In this document: positions 23,371 to 31,582 of the stretch, in pieces | Position numbering within the stretch: position 1 is the stretch's first letter | Layout: every line of letters starts with the position of its first letter | Assembly: GCF_000702005.1 (NCBI RefSeq) | Contig: NZ_JNKI01000001.1 | Span: forward strand, 248,001-312,000 | DNA: 64,000 nt | Direction: 5' to 3' | Origin: Selenomonas sp. ND2010 | GTDB taxonomy: Bacteria > Bacillota > Negativicutes > Selenomonadales > Selenomonadaceae | Program-made: the position numbers and the translations under genes | The notes under the pieces: generated by a model | Database searches by the model: none | Told to the model about the DNA's origin: nothing | The model's input: the letters and a program-made list of their open reading frames with translations, nothing else

Positions 23371-24591
23371 ATGGCGGCATACGCATATAAAGCGCGAAAC
23401 CAAAGTGGGGAATTGTTTACGGGCAAGATAAAAGCCGCCTCACGCAGAGAGGCGGCTCATGAGATTCGGGCAAAAGGATTATGGGTGGCGAGTTTGCGAG
23501 AGCTAGAGCCAGTCCCAACGTCAAAGGCTAAGTCGAGGAAGTCTTTTTTGTCAGCTCAGCCATCGAGATTGGAAGTCGTTTTATTTTGCCGGCAGCTTGC
23601 CGTGCTGCTTTCAGCCGGTTTGCCGGTTCATAAAGCCTTGCAGGCCTTGTGTCAGCCAAATGGCAAGGGCGCCTATCAGCAGCTGCTTGGCAGGCTTTTG
23701 GAAGAGGTTACACAGGGAAAACCGTTGCATGAAGCGATGAATGGTTTTCCAAAAGTTTTTTCCGCGCGCATTGTCAGCATGGTCAAGGCAGGAGAAGCGG
23801 CAGGGGCGCTGGATATTCTGTTCCTGCGGTTAGCCGATTTCTTGGAAAAATCCTTTGCCGCCCAAGAAAAGTTGAAGTCGGTGCTATTATATCCGCTGAT
23901 TCTTGCGGTGACGACTTTGCTGGCACTTTTGGGGATAACGGTTTTTATTCTGCCGACGTTTGCCTCGCTGCTAACGGATTTTCGGGCAGAGCTGCCACTG
24001 CCGACGAAGCTGTTGCTGGAGCTTTCGGTTATTCTTCAGCAGCATGGTCTGGTGGTGACGGTGCTGATAGGTTTTTTCGTATTGGCAGTGGTGATAGCCT
24101 GGCATCAGCCGGCGGTTCGTTATTATCTGGATGCTTGGCAATTGCGAATTCCCCTTTATGGACGGCTCGTTTGTTATGCGGAGTGGCAGATCTTGCTGGG
24201 AACGTTGGCGGTGTTGCTGGCAAACGGAATATGCCTGCATGAGGCATTGAAGCTGCTGCCTGCGGCAACCCATAATCATTATTTGCAGGCGGTTATCTCG
24301 TCTACGTGTTCAGCGGTGGAGCGTGGACAGTTGCTAGGGGCGGTTTGGTATCAATGTGATGCCTTTCCTGAGGTGTTGAGAGAAATGGTCATGGCCGGCG
24401 ATATGTCTGGCGAGCTGGAAGGGATGCTGGCTAAGGGGGCGGAACTTTGTGCCGTGATTGCGGAAAATGAATCCGCACGGCTACAATCGCTGGCGGAGCC
24501 GGTGGCGATTTTCGTTGTAGGTGGTTTGGTTTTCTTTTTTGCGCTGTCGGTGCTGTTGCCACTCTTGGGAATGATGGAAGCTCTGTCGTAA
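23371..24591 (+). CDS. pilC: Type IV pilus inner-membrane platform protein (PilC/GspF)
   Basis: A 406-residue GspF-family protein that anchors the PilB/PilT ATPases. AYKARNQSGELFTGKI is the conserved N-terminus; two GspF domains follow (about 70-190 and 270-395), each opening with a cytoplasmic helical bundle (FCRQLAVLLSAGLPVHKAL; WQILLGTLAVLLANGICLHEAL) and closing with hydrophobic helices. The start at 23371 follows GGGAGG and lies 25 bp after the pilT stop. No prepilin gene follows; the next gene is on the other strand. Confidence 0.9.
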   Translation: MAAYAYKARNQSGELFTGKIKAASRREAAHEIRAKGLWVASLRELEPVPTSKAKSRKSFLSAQPSRLEVVLFCRQLAVLLSAGLPVHKALQALCQPNGKGAYQQLLGRLLEEVTQGKPLHEAMNGFPKVFSARIVSMVKAGEAAGALDILFLRLADFLEKSFAAQEKLKSVLLYPLILAVTTLLALLGITVFILPTFASLLTDFRAELPLPTKLLLELSVILQQHGLVVTVLIGFFVLAVVIAWHQPAVRYYLDAWQLRIPLYGRLVCYAEWQILLGTLAVLLANGICLHEALKLLPAATHNHYLQAVISSTCSAVERGQLLGAVWYQCDAFPEVLREMVMAGDMSGELEGMLAKGAELCAVIAENESARLQSLAEPVAIFVVGGLVFFFALSVLLPLLGMMEALS

Positions 24592-24601
24592 GATGGAGCT
24601 T

Positions 24602-25417
24602 TTATTTTTTTTGCTTGATGTGGTTTCCCATGTAACGGTAATAGGTTTCTCGCATTTCTTTCCGGCTTTGGGCCGCTGGCCAAAGCTGACCTAAGGCACC
24701 TTGTCGCATGCTGGCGGCAAGGTGGTTGTAACAGTCGGGAATTGACTGGTCAAGTTTGGCGATGAGTTCTTTTACGGTTTGACGGCTGGTATTGCCATCG
24801 TGGGGACAGGGATTCTTGACCGGGTCGAATCCGTGGAAGGCCTGGGCGTCGATGATTTCCTGTTCACGGAAGTAAATGAGTGGTCGGATGACGGTGATAT
24901 CGGTGCGGTCAAGGTAGGTGACTGGCGTGAAAGTATGAAGCTGTCCGGAGTACAGCAGTCCCATAAAGAAGGTTTCAACCGCGTCATCGTTGTGATGGGC
25001 ATAGGCGATTTTTCGGATACCGTGTTCGTTTGCATAGCGGTTCATTGCTCCGCGGCGGAAGAAGGCGCAGGTAAAGCAGGGGCTTTTGTAGTCGGTTTCG
25101 GCCATGGCACCTTCGATATCGACATCGATGACATCATAGGGGATTTCTAACGCCTGCATGAATTTGCGAGCCCGGTCAATGTCAAAAAAAGCGGGCTGTC
25201 CGTTTTCGTCTTTAAACATCGGATTGATGGTCAGAGCAGACAGTTTGAATTTTTTATGTAAACGCTGTTGGAGAATTTTCATGGCATAGGCGAGAAAGAT
25301 GCTGTCCTTACCACCAGAAATTCCGAGTAAGATGTGGTCGCCGTCCTGAATCATATCAAATTCGACAACCGCGCGTAACAGTTTGCTGAAATAGGACTGG
25401 GGAAGATTGATTTTCAT
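24602..25417 (-). CDS. TtcA-like PP-loop tRNA thiolase
   Basis: A 271-residue N-type ATP pyrophosphatase. GISGGKDS (residues 32-39) is the PP-loop, CFTCAFFRRGAMNRYA carries the CxxC that in TtcA helps hold an iron-sulfur cluster, and AYAHHNDDAVETFF is the conserved HHxDD region. TtcA makes 2-thiocytidine at tRNA position 32; related enzymes thiolate other sites, so the target is not certain. The start at 25417 is supported by AGAGGT upstream; a longer frame to 25486 adds a spurious hydrophobic stretch. It is convergent with pilC. Confidence 0.8.
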   Translation of the reverse strand: MKINLPQSYFSKLLRAVVEFDMIQDGDHILLGISGGKDSIFLAYAMKILQQRLHKKFKLSALTINPMFKDENGQPAFFDIDRARKFMQALEIPYDVIDVDIEGAMAETDYKSPCFTCAFFRRGAMNRYANEHGIRKIAYAHHNDDAVETFFMGLLYSGQLHTFTPVTYLDRTDITVIRPLIYFREQEIIDAQAFHGFDPVKNPCPHDGNTSRQTVKELIAKLDQSIPDCYNHLAASMRQGALGQLWPAAQSRKEMRETYYRYMGNHIKQKK

Positions 25418-25508
25418 AGCTACCTCTTTTTCTTTGCTAAAAATAAACAATAGGTTTATTATAACGGAAAAGAGCTTTTTATACAAAATGGGAGGAGCTT
25501 ATCGTCGT

Positions 25509-26726
25509 ATGAACAATCGCAACATATTGGCTGTTATCATGATGGCTTCGTTTCTTACTCCCTTTTCCGGCAGTGCGTTGATCCTTTCGCTGCCGGCGAT
25601 GGGACAGGAGTTTCAAGTAGGGGCAGAAACCCTTAGTTGGGTGATTGAAACCTATCTGATTACGTCGCTGGTCTTTTTGCTGCCGATGGGACGTGCCGCA
25701 GACCGCTGGGGGAAGGTGCGTGTGTTTGAACTGGGAAATTTCTTGTTCCTGTTGTTTTCCTTTTTGCCCGTGCTGTTTGATTCCTTTGCGTTGCTGCTGT
25801 TGGCGCGTGGATTGCAGGGACTGGGGTCGTCTATGATTTTTGCTACGAGTACTTCGATCCTTGCCGATGCGTATCCGGGGAAAAATCGTGGCAAGGCGAT
25901 GGGATGGATGGTATCCGTGGTTTATGCCGGGCTTTCGTTTGGACCGGTGATTGGCGGCTTTATGAATGATGGTCTTGGCTGGCGGAGCTTGTTTTGGTTT
26001 ATGGCCTTTTACGCTGGACTGGTTTTGTTGGTGGCGCTGCGGGTGCTAAATCCTGAAAATCACAACGCCAATCAGCCACAGGAAGCAATGCCGAGGATAT
26101 CTCTGCGGCTTTTTACCGAGAATCGGGAGTTTTCGTTGTCCTGCCTTACGGCGATGTTAAACTACAGTGCGACATTTGCCATCAGCTTTTTGCTTTCGCT
26201 TTATTTGCAGAGTGTATTAGGCATTAGTGCGAAAATGACTGGCTTTATCCTGTTGACGCAGCCGGTTCTCATGATGGTGTTGTCTCCGTTGACCGGGGCT
26301 TTGTCGGACCGCAAGCCGGCGTCGCTTTTATGCTCGATTGGCATGGGAATCATCACCTTGGGGCTTTTGCTGTTGGCCGTTTTGGTCGCTTACCAGGCCT
26401 TGTGGCCGGTCATTCCTATCATTATGGGAATCGGTGTCGGTTTTGCTTTTTTTGCTGCGCCCAATAATAATGCCATTATGAGTTCGTTGCCGCGGGAGTA
26501 TTACAACATGGCTTCTTCGCTTTTGAGCACCATGCGTATGAGTGGACAGGTGCTGAGCATGGCGCTGGTGACGGGAATCCTTTCCTTTTCCTGGCCGGAG
26601 CTTTCGCCAGCGGAGCTTCTTACCCGCAATGTCGTGATTTCGTTCGTATTCTTTTCGGTACTTTGCTTTGCGGGTGTCATTCCGTCCTGGTTGCGTGGGA
26701 AAATGTCAAAAGGGCTTTACAGGTGA
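25509..26726 (+). CDS. MFS drug exporter, DHA2-like
   Basis: A 405-residue major facilitator. ALILSLPAMGQEFQVGAETLSWVIETYLI split over helices 1 and 2 is typical of the EmrB/QacA (DHA2) group, and GRAADRWGKVRVF is the conserved loop 2-3 motif. The protein is shorter than 14-helix DHA2 members, so it probably has 12 helices. It likely exports lipophilic toxic compounds by proton antiport. GGGAGGAG lies 11 bases before the ATG at 25509. It reads toward the potassium transporter genes but has a gap of 47 bp and probably its own transcript. Confidence 0.75.
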   Translation: MNNRNILAVIMMASFLTPFSGSALILSLPAMGQEFQVGAETLSWVIETYLITSLVFLLPMGRAADRWGKVRVFELGNFLFLLFSFLPVLFDSFALLLLARGLQGLGSSMIFATSTSILADAYPGKNRGKAMGWMVSVVYAGLSFGPVIGGFMNDGLGWRSLFWFMAFYAGLVLLVALRVLNPENHNANQPQEAMPRISLRLFTENREFSLSCLTAMLNYSATFAISFLLSLYLQSVLGISAKMTGFILLTQPVLMMVLSPLTGALSDRKPASLLCSIGMGIITLGLLLLAVLVAYQALWPVIPIIMGIGVGFAFFAAPNNNAIMSSLPREYYNMASSLLSTMRMSGQVLSMALVTGILSFSWPELSPAELLTRNVVISFVFFSVLCFAGVIPSWLRGKMSKGLYR

Positions 26727-26773
26727 GTAGTTGCGTAGTATCCTAAAGTGGTCTTTGTGGAAAGGGGATATTT

Positions 26774-28105
26774 ATGCGCTTATTTCACTGGGGACACCAG
26801 TTATCACCATTTCAAATTATTATGCTGAGTTTCTTGCTTTTGATTGCGCTGGGAACTTTTGCGCTGATGCTGCCCATGGCAACTAAGAGCGGCCAGCCGG
26901 CTCCGTTTTTGACGGCACTTTTTACGACGGTTTCGGCTGCCTGTGTGACTGGGCTGACACTGGAAAACACGGCGTTGTACTGGTCGGGCTTTGGTCAGTT
27001 TATTATTCTGCTGCTCATTCAAATCGGCGGGCTGGGGGTCGTGACAATGGCGGTGGCGATTGTCATGGCATCGGGCCGCCGCATCGATTTGATGCAGCGC
27101 AGTACGATGCAGGAGGCTATTGCTGCGCCGCAGCTTGGTGGTATTGTCCGCATTTTACGTTTTATTTTAAAGTTTACGGTTTTTGTTGAAGGATTAGGGG
27201 CGGCGATTCTCTTTCCGATTTTTGCCCGGGATTACGGATGGGCAGATGGCCTGTGGATGGCTTTTTTTCATTCGGTTTCGGCTTTTTGTAATGCGGGCTT
27301 TGACTTGATGGGTGCGCATCATGGTGGCTCGCTAATGGGCTATGCGGAGGATCCATGGGTCAATCTGACGATTATGGGACTCATCATAGCCGGTGGATTG
27401 GGATTTATAACCTGGGCAGATCTGCATTGGAACGGGCTTCGCTTTTCCCGTTATCGCCTGCAGACGAAAATTATTTTGTTGATGACGGCTGGTCTTATTT
27501 TGATTCCGGCGATACTTTTTTTCTTTTTGGAGTTTCAGGATTTTCCCGAAGAAGTCCGTATCTTTCAGGCGCTGTTCCAATCGGTAACTGCCAGGACGGC
27601 CGGATTTAATACGGTGGATATCAATCTGCTTAGCGAATCCGGACGATTGATGCTGGTGGTCTTGATGCTGGTGGGCGGGGCTCCTGGGTCGACGGCCGGC
27701 GGCATCAAGGCTACGACGGCCTTTGTCTTGTTGACTTCGGCGTTTGCTTCGCTGCGTCGCAAGCGGGATGTGACGTTCTTTTCCCGCCGCATTGCCGAGG
27801 AGACAAATCAGCAGGCATTGACGATTTTCCTGATGTATTTGCTGCTGTTCGTCGGGAGCAGCTGGCTCATCAGTGTCGTGGATGGATTTTCGATGGTGGA
27901 CTGCATGGTCGAGACTGCTTCGGCGCTGGGGACAGTTGGCTTGTCCATCGGTTTGACAGAAAAATTATCGGTATTTTCCCAGCTGATTTTGATTTTGCTG
28001 ATGTATTTTGGCCGCGTAGGAGCGCTTACGATGATTTATGCGCTGAATAAGCGAAGTGTTCCCGTTACGGGGCGTCTGCCCCAGGAGAAGATTACCGTCG
28101 GCTGA
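26774..28105 (+). CDS. Potassium uptake channel subunit (TrkH/KtrB family)
   Basis: A 443-residue membrane protein with four pore repeats, each with a P-loop: VSAACVTGL, VSAFCNAGF, VTARTAGF and ASALGTVGL. The single conserved glycine in each loop forms the K+ selectivity filter. Length and the absence of an extra N-terminal hairpin fit KtrB better than E. coli TrkH. It takes up K+ (KtrB members with Na+). The gene immediately downstream encodes its cytoplasmic gating ring. Confidence 0.9.
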   Translation: MRLFHWGHQLSPFQIIMLSFLLLIALGTFALMLPMATKSGQPAPFLTALFTTVSAACVTGLTLENTALYWSGFGQFIILLLIQIGGLGVVTMAVAIVMASGRRIDLMQRSTMQEAIAAPQLGGIVRILRFILKFTVFVEGLGAAILFPIFARDYGWADGLWMAFFHSVSAFCNAGFDLMGAHHGGSLMGYAEDPWVNLTIMGLIIAGGLGFITWADLHWNGLRFSRYRLQTKIILLMTAGLILIPAILFFFLEFQDFPEEVRIFQALFQSVTARTAGFNTVDINLLSESGRLMLVVLMLVGGAPGSTAGGIKATTAFVLLTSAFASLRRKRDVTFFSRRIAEETNQQALTIFLMYLLLFVGSSWLISVVDGFSMVDCMVETASALGTVGLSIGLTEKLSVFSQLILILLMYFGRVGALTMIYALNKRSVPVTGRLPQEKITVG

Positions 28106-28120
28106 CGGCAGGAGGTACTC

Positions 28121-28771
28121 ATGAAAAAATCTGTATTACTGATCGGTCTTGGTCGTTATGGGCGGCATGTAGCACAAGAACTCTACCAAATGAAACACGA
28201 TATCCTAGCCGTGGATAAGGATGAGGAGCGCGTCAATATGGTATTGCCATACGTGACGAATGCATTAATGGCCGACAGTACGAATAAAAGCTTTTTGGAA
28301 TCCCTGGGGATTCGGGATTTTGATTTGTGCATAGTAGCCATTGGTGACGATTTCCAGAGTTCGCTGGAGACGACTTCGCTGCTAAAGGAATTGGGGGCAA
28401 AATACGTAGTCGCGCGAGCTTCGCGGGGAATTCATGAGAAATTTCTCCTGCGCAATGGCGCCGATGAGGCCGTTTACCCAGAAAAACAACTGGCAAAGTG
28501 GACGGCTATCCGCTTTGGCTATGACCATATCCTCGATTATTTCCGATTGAGCGACCGCTATGCGGTTTATGAATTGCCGATTCCGGAAGAATGGAACGGC
28601 AAAACCTTGGGGGAGCTTCAGGTTCGCAAGCATTATCATGTCAACGTTCTGGGAATCAAGAAAGCCGGTATTCTCGATGTAGAGATAACGGCTGAGACCA
28701 CAATGAACCAAGAAGACACAGTATTGGTAATCGGCAAGCGTAATGATTTGGAAAAATATTTCCATATTTAA
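28121..28771 (+). CDS. Potassium channel gating subunit (KtrA/TrkA, RCK domains)
   Basis: A 216-residue cytosolic protein. LIGLGRYGRHVAQELYQM is the Rossmann GxGxxG of the RCK_N domain (1-120), with acidic AVDKDEE after strand 2 typical of NAD(H)/ATP/ADP binding, and residues 135-216 form RCK_C. It forms an octameric ring on the KtrB-like partner and opens it with ATP. AGGAGG precedes the ATG, and the gene follows its partner by 15 bp, forming an operon. Confidence 0.92.
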   Translation: MKKSVLLIGLGRYGRHVAQELYQMKHDILAVDKDEERVNMVLPYVTNALMADSTNKSFLESLGIRDFDLCIVAIGDDFQSSLETTSLLKELGAKYVVARASRGIHEKFLLRNGADEAVYPEKQLAKWTAIRFGYDHILDYFRLSDRYAVYELPIPEEWNGKTLGELQVRKHYHVNVLGIKKAGILDVEITAETTMNQEDTVLVIGKRNDLEKYFHI

Positions 28772-30138
28772 TGAGATGGTGGCAGATGGAAAAGAATCTT
28801 ACAACCGGCAGTGTGGTTCGCAATATTTTTGTCTTTGCCCTGCCGTTTTTCTTCTCGTATTTTTTGCAGACCCTCTACGGGATGGCAGACCTCTTCATTA
28901 TCGGTCAATTTGAAGGAGCGGCCAGTATAACGGCGGTTTCGGTGGGCAGTCAGGTCATGCACATGATTACGGTGATGCTGGTGGGGCTGTCCATGGGCAC
29001 AACGGTAATGATTGCCCAGTCCGTTGGCGCGCGGAATAAGGCCAGCGTCAGGGCGTCGATTGGCAACACCATTACCCTGTTTTTGCTGGTGGCGGTGGTG
29101 CTGGCCGTGGTATTGGTCTTAGGTACGGAGCCCATCACCCGCTGGATGTCGACGCCGGCGGAGGCAGTGCCGGGAACTTGCCAGTATCTATTTGTTTGCT
29201 TTTTGGGGATTCCCTTGATTACGGTGTATAATATCATCAGTGCCATATTTCGCGGTCTGGGAGATGCCAAATCCCCTATGTATTTTGTGGCAGTGGCCTG
29301 TGTGGGAAACATCCTGTTGGATTATCTCTTTATGGGATTTTGGCGGCTGGGGCCGGTGGGGGCAGCCTATGGCACCTTGATTGCCCAAGGTGTCAGTGTG
29401 GTGCTGGCCTTAGGTTATATCGCGCAGAAAAAAGCCATGGCGATTGCCTGGTCTGATTTGCGGCCTCGGCAAAAAGTCATGGGGCAGCTCTTGCGCATCG
29501 GTGTTCCCATTTCCCTGCAGGATGGGTTCATCCAGATTGCCTTTCTGGTCATTACCATCATTGCGAATATGCGTGGGCTCACCGATGCCGCAGCGGTTGG
29601 CATTGTGGAAAAATTCATCAGCTTTGTCTTTCTGGTGCCGTCCTCTATGCTGGCCACGGTTTCAGCGCTGGGGGCGCAGAATATCGGGGCAGGCAAGATG
29701 GTTCGTGCCCGCAAGACCCTTTGGTATGCCCTGGACATTTGCCTTATCTTTGGGGTAGTGGTTTCCCTCTTGACCCAGTTCGCAGCGGACAGAATCGTTG
29801 GCATTTTTACCCAGGAGCCTGCTGTCATTGTGGCTGGAGCTTTGTATTTGCAAGGGTATATCTTTGACTGTATCTTTGCCGGGATACATTTTTCCTTTAG
29901 TGGTTTTTTCTGCGCTCTGGGACGGTCAGAGTTTTCCTTCCTGCATAATCTCATTGCCATCGTTACCGCCCGGATACCTTTGGTTTGGCTGGCTTCCAAC
30001 TGGTATCCCGATACCCTTTTCCCAATGGGGCTGGCCACTTGTGCCGGTTCGGTGGTATCGGTGGTCATCTGCCTGTTTTTCTTCTGGCGGCTAAAGGGCT
30101 GGGGAACCAAGCGCCATGTGTTTTCGTCATTAAAATAA
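28771..30138 (+). CDS. MATE-family efflux transporter
   Basis: A 455-residue multidrug and toxin extrusion transporter with 12 predicted helices. KNLTTGSVVRNIFVFALPFF at the start and GMADLFIIGQFEG after helix 1 are typical of the DinF/NorM-like Firmicute MATE group; P-x-x-x-x-N-type features are in the first helix. It exports cationic compounds by Na+ or H+ antiport. The ATG at 28771 overlaps the preceding stop by one base (TAATG); an ATG at 28786 is an alternative. Overlap implies coupling to the potassium genes. Confidence 0.85.
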   Translation: MRWWQMEKNLTTGSVVRNIFVFALPFFFSYFLQTLYGMADLFIIGQFEGAASITAVSVGSQVMHMITVMLVGLSMGTTVMIAQSVGARNKASVRASIGNTITLFLLVAVVLAVVLVLGTEPITRWMSTPAEAVPGTCQYLFVCFLGIPLITVYNIISAIFRGLGDAKSPMYFVAVACVGNILLDYLFMGFWRLGPVGAAYGTLIAQGVSVVLALGYIAQKKAMAIAWSDLRPRQKVMGQLLRIGVPISLQDGFIQIAFLVITIIANMRGLTDAAAVGIVEKFISFVFLVPSSMLATVSALGAQNIGAGKMVRARKTLWYALDICLIFGVVVSLLTQFAADRIVGIFTQEPAVIVAGALYLQGYIFDCIFAGIHFSFSGFFCALGRSEFSFLHNLIAIVTARIPLVWLASNWYPDTLFPMGLATCAGSVVSVVICLFFFWRLKGWGTKRHVFSSLK

Positions 30139-30156
30139 TAGATATAGGGGATAGAA

Positions 30157-30570
30157 ATGGTTAGAGAAATTGTAAAAGACGTGTTTTTTTTACAGCAAAA
30201 ATCGGTTAAGGCAACAAAAGCAGATATTGCCGTGGCCCAAGACCTCCTGGATACATTAGCCGCACATCGCGAAGGCTGTGTCGGCTTAGCGGCCAATATG
30301 ATTGGCGAAGCCAAATGCATTATTGCCGTAAACCTGGGTGATAGGGACGTTGCGTTGCTAAATCCCGAGATTGTGAAGCATTCGGCTAAGTCCTACAAGA
30401 CGACAGAGGGCTGTTTGTCGCTAACTGGGGAGCGGGAAACGGAGCGGTTTGAGACGATTGAAGTTAAATACCGGGATATGAACTTTGCCAAGCAGAAAGC
30501 AAAATTTAGCGGCTTTACGGCCCAGATTATCCAGCATGAAATCGACCATTGCCAGGGGATTCTGATTTAA
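30157..30570 (+). CDS. Peptide deformylase-like protein with altered motif I
   Basis: A 137-residue protein of the peptide deformylase fold. EGCLS (84-88) supplies the metal-binding Cys, and HEIDH (127-131) supplies both His and the catalytic Glu. Motif I, normally GxGLAAxQ, reads GLAANMIG (43-50), so the conserved Gln that stabilises the transition state is replaced by Met. Such short deformylase-like proteins occur beside true Def in Firmicutes. It may deformylate an unusual substrate or have reduced activity. It follows the MATE gene by 18 bp. Confidence 0.75.
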   Translation: MVREIVKDVFFLQQKSVKATKADIAVAQDLLDTLAAHREGCVGLAANMIGEAKCIIAVNLGDRDVALLNPEIVKHSAKSYKTTEGCLSLTGERETERFETIEVKYRDMNFAKQKAKFSGFTAQIIQHEIDHCQGILI

Positions 30571-30661
30571 CCGGCAGGGGCAACTCTAGCAAAAATAGCT
30601 AAGTGGGAGTAGAAGCTTCGGATAAAGACGGCAGTATCGATAAAAGAAGGGAAGTAGACAT

Positions 30662-31345
30662 ATGAAAGCAATGGTACTTAGCAGTGGCGGCGTGGATTCC
30701 ACGACGGCTTTGGGGCTGGCAATAAAAAAATACGGCCGGGAAAATGTGATAGCTCTGTCCCTGTCCTATGGGCAGAAACACGACAAAGAAATTGAAGCCG
30801 CGAAGGCGGTGGCGGCGCATTATGGCATTGAGCAGCTCTTTTTGGATCTCAGCAAGATTTTCCAGTACAGCAATTGCTCATTGTTAAAGCAGTCCGATGA
30901 AGAAATCCCGGAAGAGAGCTACGCCGAACAAATCAAGGAGACAAAGGGGGAGACACCGGTCAGCACTTATGTGCCTTTCCGCAACGGGCTGTTTCTCTCA
31001 ACGGCGGCCAGCATTGCCCTTAGCAAGGGCTGCAGCATCATTTATTATGGTGCCCATGCCGACGATGCGGCTGGCTTTGCATATCCTGATTGTTCACCGG
31101 TATTTAATGATGCCATGAATCAAGCTATATGGGAAGGATCGGGACATCAGCTGAAAATCGAAGCGCCCTTTGTGAACATCAACAAGGCCGAAGTGGTAAA
31201 AATCGGCCTGGAACTCGGCGTTCCCTATGAGCTGACCTGGTCCTGCTACGAGGGCGGTGAAAAGCCCTGCGGCAAATGCGGCACCTGCATCGACCGCGCC
31301 GCCGCATTCCACGCCAACGGCGTCGAAGATCCAGCTAATTGCTGA
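30662..31345 (+). CDS. queC: 7-cyano-7-deazaguanine (preQ0) synthase
   Basis: A 227-residue ATP-dependent enzyme that converts 7-carboxy-7-deazaguanine to preQ0 in queuosine synthesis. LSSGGVDSTTAL is the PP-loop, and YGAHADDAAGFAYPDC is the family middle motif. C195, C203, C206 and C209 form the zinc site (CYEGG then PCGKCGTC). GAAGGGAAG precedes the ATG. queD, queE and queF are not in the window. No preQ1 riboswitch could be recognised in the 91 bp upstream. Confidence 0.93.
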   Translation: MKAMVLSSGGVDSTTALGLAIKKYGRENVIALSLSYGQKHDKEIEAAKAVAAHYGIEQLFLDLSKIFQYSNCSLLKQSDEEIPEESYAEQIKETKGETPVSTYVPFRNGLFLSTAASIALSKGCSIIYYGAHADDAAGFAYPDCSPVFNDAMNQAIWEGSGHQLKIEAPFVNINKAEVVKIGLELGVPYELTWSCYEGGEKPCGKCGTCIDRAAAFHANGVEDPANC

Positions 31346-31352
31346 GGGCACA

Positions 31353-31391
31353 GTTTGACATGTCAAACAGGAAAAAGTCTTGACAGGTCAA
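31353..31391. promoter_or_regulatory. Two TTGACNNGTCAA palindromes upstream of the OFA transporter
   Basis: TTGACATGTCAA (31355-31366, extended to GTTTGACATGTCAAAC) and TTGACAGGTCAA (31380-31391) are 25 bp apart, centre to centre. The second coincides with the -35 of the downstream promoter. Confidence 0.7.
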
Positions 31392-31409
31392 TTAGCTATC
31401 TGCTAAACT
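31380..31409 (+). promoter_or_regulatory. Promoter of the riboswitch-OFA transporter transcript
   Basis: TTGACA (31380-31385) and an extended TGC-TAAACT (TAAACT at 31404-31409) are 18 bp apart. The transcript would begin near 31416 with a 167-nt leader. Confidence 0.65.
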
Positions 31410-31429
31410 GAGCGTAACAAGTAAATATA

Positions 31430-31526
31430 GCCGTGCAGGACTGACGGATTCGTGGAATTGACCACATGTACTGCAGGGCTTTTAACGCCGACCGTCTGGG
31501 CAGAGATTATGCTCAGGCGGTTTTTG
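31430..31526 (+). ncRNA. ZTP (pfl-type) riboswitch with intrinsic terminator
   Basis: GCCGTGCAG (31430-31438) pairs with CTGCAGGGC (31471-31479) with one mismatch. Between them lie GACTGACGG (31439-31447) and a GTGG/CCAC hairpin (31452-31465). CCGTCTGGGC (31492-31501) carries the CCGYCUGGGC signature of ZTP riboswitches, and its CCGTC is complementary to the upstream GACGG, as the family pseudoknot requires. ACCGTCTGGGCA (31491-31502) can alternatively pair with TGCTCAGGCGGT (31510-31521) before TTTTT, forming a terminator. ZTP/ZMP builds up when 10-formyl-tetrahydrofolate is short, so ligand binding should free transcription. Confidence 0.75.
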
Positions 31527-31544
31527 TCGTTTGAGCATAATCTC
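31503..31544 (+). promoter_or_regulatory. Antiterminator hairpin of the ZTP riboswitch
   Basis: GAGATTATGCTCA (31503-31515) is exactly complementary to TGAGCATAATCTC (31532-31544). It uses bases of the terminator right arm and has no T-run after it, so it fits an antiterminator formed when the aptamer holds CCGTCTGGGC. Confidence 0.6.
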
Positions 31545-31582
31545 CTTTGGATTGCTGCTTGGCAGCAGAAAGGATGGTTCTC

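Noticed and set aside
30571-30661. Possible preQ1 riboswitch before queC (AAAAATAGCTAA looks like the A-rich tail)
   Set aside because: The G-rich 5' strand and matching P1 stem needed for the preQ1-I fold are not present.
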